14,405 bases of DNA, from the NCBI GenBank assembly GCA_001796495.1, contig MGMR01000088.1, forward strand, positions 1-14,405. The letters run 5' to 3'. Below are positions 13,053 through 14,405 of the stretch, in pieces. The DNA is from Chloroflexi bacterium RBG_13_51_18 (GTDB lineage Bacteria; Chloroflexota; Dehalococcoidia; Dehalococcoidales; RBG-16-60-22). Below the pieces are notes generated by a model that saw only the letters and a program-made list of their open reading frames with translations, did not search any database and was not told the DNA's origin. Every line of letters begins with the position of its first letter. The first letter of the stretch is position 1. Position numbers and translations under genes: made by a program.

Positions 13053-13505
13053 TCAGCCTAACTTTTCGCGGCTGTCCAGCATAACAGTAACGGGGCCGTC
13101 GTTATGGATTTCCACCTGCATGTGCTGCTGAAAACGGCCGGTAGCAACCTTGAGGCTGCTTTCCCTGGCCAGTCCAACGGCGTAGTTAAACAGCGCTTCA
13201 GCCTGTTCAGGCGGGGCGGCTTCGATAAAAGAGGGGCGGCGTCCTTTGAGGGTATCAGCGAGGAGGGTAAACTGGCTGACAAAAAGGAGTTCGCCTTTGA
13301 CATCGAGGGCGGAAAGGTTGAACTTGTCCTGGGCATCGGTAAAAATACGCAGGTTGACGATTTTCGGCACCAGATACTGCGCGTCTTTTTCCGAGTCGCC
13401 GACGGCCACTCCCAATAAAACGACCAGCCCCGGCCCTATTCTGCCGACTTCTTTACCGTCGACAGTGACCGAGGCTTTACTGACCCGCTGAAGCAGTGCT
13501 TTCAT
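13053..13505 (-). CDS. dtd: D-aminoacyl-tRNA deacylase
   Basis: DTD hydrolyses D-amino acids (and glycine mischarged on tRNA-Ala) from tRNAs. The 150-residue length matches the family. MKALLQRVSKASVTVDG at the start, SQFTL (77-81) and NDGPVTVMLDS (135-145), carrying the Gly-cisPro motif G137-P138, are the two conserved active-site blocks. The ATG at 13505 is chosen because the family begins at this residue; an upstream in-frame start at 13574 adds an Arg/Pro-rich extension that is antisense-like to the fmdB tail. It overlaps fmdB by 29 bases, and its ribosome binding region is weak, so coupled translation is likely. Confidence 0.95.
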   Translation of the reverse strand: MKALLQRVSKASVTVDGKEVGRIGPGLVVLLGVAVGDSEKDAQYLVPKIVNLRIFTDAQDKFNLSALDVKGELLFVSQFTLLADTLKGRRPSFIEAAPPEQAEALFNYAVGLARESSLKVATGRFQQHMQVEIHNDGPVTVMLDSREKLG

Positions 13506-13755
13506 CCGTACTCTTCTTCGTTTCCGTTTTCGGTTTATCGGGGCCGGAACTCTCTTTGGCGGCGGAGGTATCACCGCTTTTACGGTGGTCCGTCACATAA
13601 AATCCACTCCCCTTAAAGATGATGGGGGAGGGGTGGAAAACGCGCTTGGCCTTTTTTTTACACTGCGGGCATTCCGCCCGGGGTTTATCATGAAAACCCT
13701 GCCGTAACTCAAAACGATGTTCGCATTGGGTACATTCGTACTCGTATATGGGCAT
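13477..13755 (-). CDS. FmdB-type zinc ribbon protein
   Basis: This 92-residue protein begins MPIYEYECTQCEHRFE, the FmdB/CxxC_CxxC_SSSS family signature. Four cysteines (C8, C11, C29, C32) form a zinc ribbon, followed by a short beta region (VFHPSPIIFKGSGFYVTDH, 39-57) and a hydrophilic Lys/Ser/Thr-rich tail (58-92). The family is called a putative regulator, but its function is not established. AAGAGGTGA upstream of the ATG is a good ribosome binding site. It is the first gene of an fmdB-dtd pair. Confidence 0.9.
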   Translation of the reverse strand: MPIYEYECTQCEHRFELRQGFHDKPRAECPQCKKKAKRVFHPSPIIFKGSGFYVTDHRKSGDTSAAKESSGPDKPKTETKKSTDESTASAGQ

Positions 13756-13791
13756 ATTATGTCACCTCTTGGGAACTAAACTGCTATTTAT

Positions 13792-13820
13792 ATTTTACAT
13801 CAGAGTCAGATACGAGACAA
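13792..13820 (-). promoter_or_regulatory. Promoter for fmdB-dtd
   Basis: On the minus strand, TTGTCT (13820-13815), a 17-base spacer and TAAAAT (13797-13792) form a good sigma70-like promoter. The expected start lies near 13785, about 30 bases upstream of the fmdB ATG. Confidence 0.55.
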
Positions 13821-13853
13821 GCTGGAAACAAACACGGCGGATAAACGATATTA

Positions 13854-13883
13854 TTGTCCAGTCGAGGCATTGTCTGATATACT
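13854..13883 (+). promoter_or_regulatory. Promoter for tRNA-Glu
   Basis: TTGTCC (13854-13859), an 18-base spacer and TATACT (13878-13883) place the start point near 13890, just before the tRNA. It is divergent from the fmdB promoter. Confidence 0.5.
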
Positions 13884-13893
13884 AAACGGGTGC

Positions 13894-13966
13894 GCCCCCA
13901 TCGTCTAGTGGCCTAGGACACCGGCCTTTCACGCCGGCAACAGCGGTTCGAATCCGCTTGGGGGTA
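13894..13966 (+). tRNA. tRNA-Glu(UUC)
   Basis: Acceptor GCCCCCA (13894-13900) pairs with TGGGGGT (13959-13965), ending in a G1-U72 wobble. The anticodon stem CCGGC/GCCGG carries loop CTTTCAC with anticodon TTC. The T arm has TTCGAAT. Discriminator A13966 is followed by CTT, so CCA is not encoded, unlike tRNA-Ser in this window. Confidence 0.96.
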
Positions 13967-14027
13967 CTTACTTACCCGCAATGATTCCCCCTCACCTTTT
14001 GTATTTTCTCCAAAGCATCGGACTGGT

Positions 14028-14056
14028 TTGCATTGTATTAGTAAATAGCTTAGAAT
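14028..14056 (+). promoter_or_regulatory. Candidate promoter for cupin-like gene
   Basis: TTGCAT (14028-14033) and TAGAAT (14051-14056) are spaced by 17 bases. The -10 matches five of six, the -35 only three of six. No terminator for tRNA-Glu was recognised between it and this promoter. Confidence 0.35.
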
Positions 14057-14088
14057 TTGCCTAAACAAAAAGCGAGGAGGACTCACCC

Positions 14089-14405
14089 GTGGCCGATTCC
14101 AAATACGGAGATTTAGTAAGGACGCTGAAATATATTAAAGGGCGGGGAGGTGCCAACGCCAAGGAAATGGTTTTCGTGGGGGGAGACCAGCTGCAGGGAT
14201 TTAATCTTAATTTCATCGTGGGGGTTTATGACGAGACCGGCGACTGGGCGCCGGGCATGGGAGCGCACACGCATCCTTTCGACGAGGCCCTGCTCTTTTT
14301 TGGATACGATGATAACGATTTAAGCTACCTGGGGTCGGAAATGGAGCTGACCATGGGCAAGGAGTACGAAGCCCACAAGTTCAAAGTGCCTACCGTGATA
14401 GCGGC
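14089..14405 (+). CDS. Cupin-like protein, 3' end cut by window edge
   Basis: A GTG start at 14089 is supported by GAGGAGG (14074-14080), 8 bases upstream. The 105 residues visible contain GMGAHTHPFDEALLFFG (56-72), a cupin motif 1 with putative metal ligands H60, H62 and E66. The second cupin motif, with its histidine, would lie beyond the window. No signal peptide or membrane segment is seen. The fold assignment rests on one motif; the substrate is unknown. Confidence 0.7.
   Translation, partial: MADSKYGDLVRTLKYIKGRGGANAKEMVFVGGDQLQGFNLNFIVGVYDETGDWAPGMGAHTHPFDEALLFFGYDDNDLSYLGSEMELTMGKEYEAHKFKVPTVIA

Noticed and set aside
13959..13980. Terminator after tRNA-Glu
   Set aside because: GGGTA/TACCC can pair, but it uses the acceptor strand of the tRNA itself and no T-run follows.
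1..14405. CRISPR array or rRNA
   Set aside because: No regularly spaced direct repeats of CRISPR length and no rRNA-like sequence were seen.

Overview
The window comes from a bacterium. MiaB, YajC, NadC, DTD, a YlxP-type DUF503 protein, strong Shine-Dalgarno sequences and sigma70-like promoters all point that way. Three traits together suggest Chloroflexota, most likely a Dehalococcoidia-like lineage: a short homocitrate-synthase-like protein of the type known as Re-citrate synthase in Dehalococcoides, an archaellin-like gene in a bacterial context, and G+C content that looks close to half. This placement is inference; there is no rRNA to confirm it.

Layout. 1-2388 (-): a DUF503 gene followed by a large MrfA/YprA-type DEAH helicase cut by the left edge. 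2550-5006 (+): a Re-citrate/homocitrate-synthase-like gene, a terminator, then overlapping genes for TrmO and a MagIII-like endonuclease III-family glycosylase. 5007-6365: an AT-rich stretch with an archaellin/type IV pilin-like gene, its long leader with two hairpins, a strong terminator, a convergent 70-residue HTH protein and a perfect palindrome upstream of that gene. 6366-7550 (+): pyrD (class 1B, TTG start) and a small two-helix membrane protein. 7640-10405 (+): promoter, tRNA-Ser(GCU), terminator, then tightly coupled miaB-yajC-nadC. 10365-12855 (-): a cobalt/nickel ECF transporter operon, cbiM-cbiN-cbiQ-cbiO, whose last gene overlaps nadC tail to tail. 12856-13052: its control region, with a consensus promoter and TGCAA repeats. 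13053-13755 (-): an FmdB-type zinc ribbon gene overlapping dtd. 13894-13966: tRNA-Glu(UUC). 14089-end (+): a cupin-like gene cut by the right edge.

Most of the window is housekeeping: central carbon metabolism, pyrimidine and NAD synthesis, tRNA modification and proofreading, DNA repair and metal uptake. The parts that stand out are the isolated archaellin-like gene with its structured leader and neighbouring HTH gene, and the cbiM control region. In the latter, a repeated TGCAA motif overlaps the promoter and recurs exactly 100 bp away, and the leader RNA could close on itself through a 10-bp helix. No complete new multi-gene system could be demonstrated.
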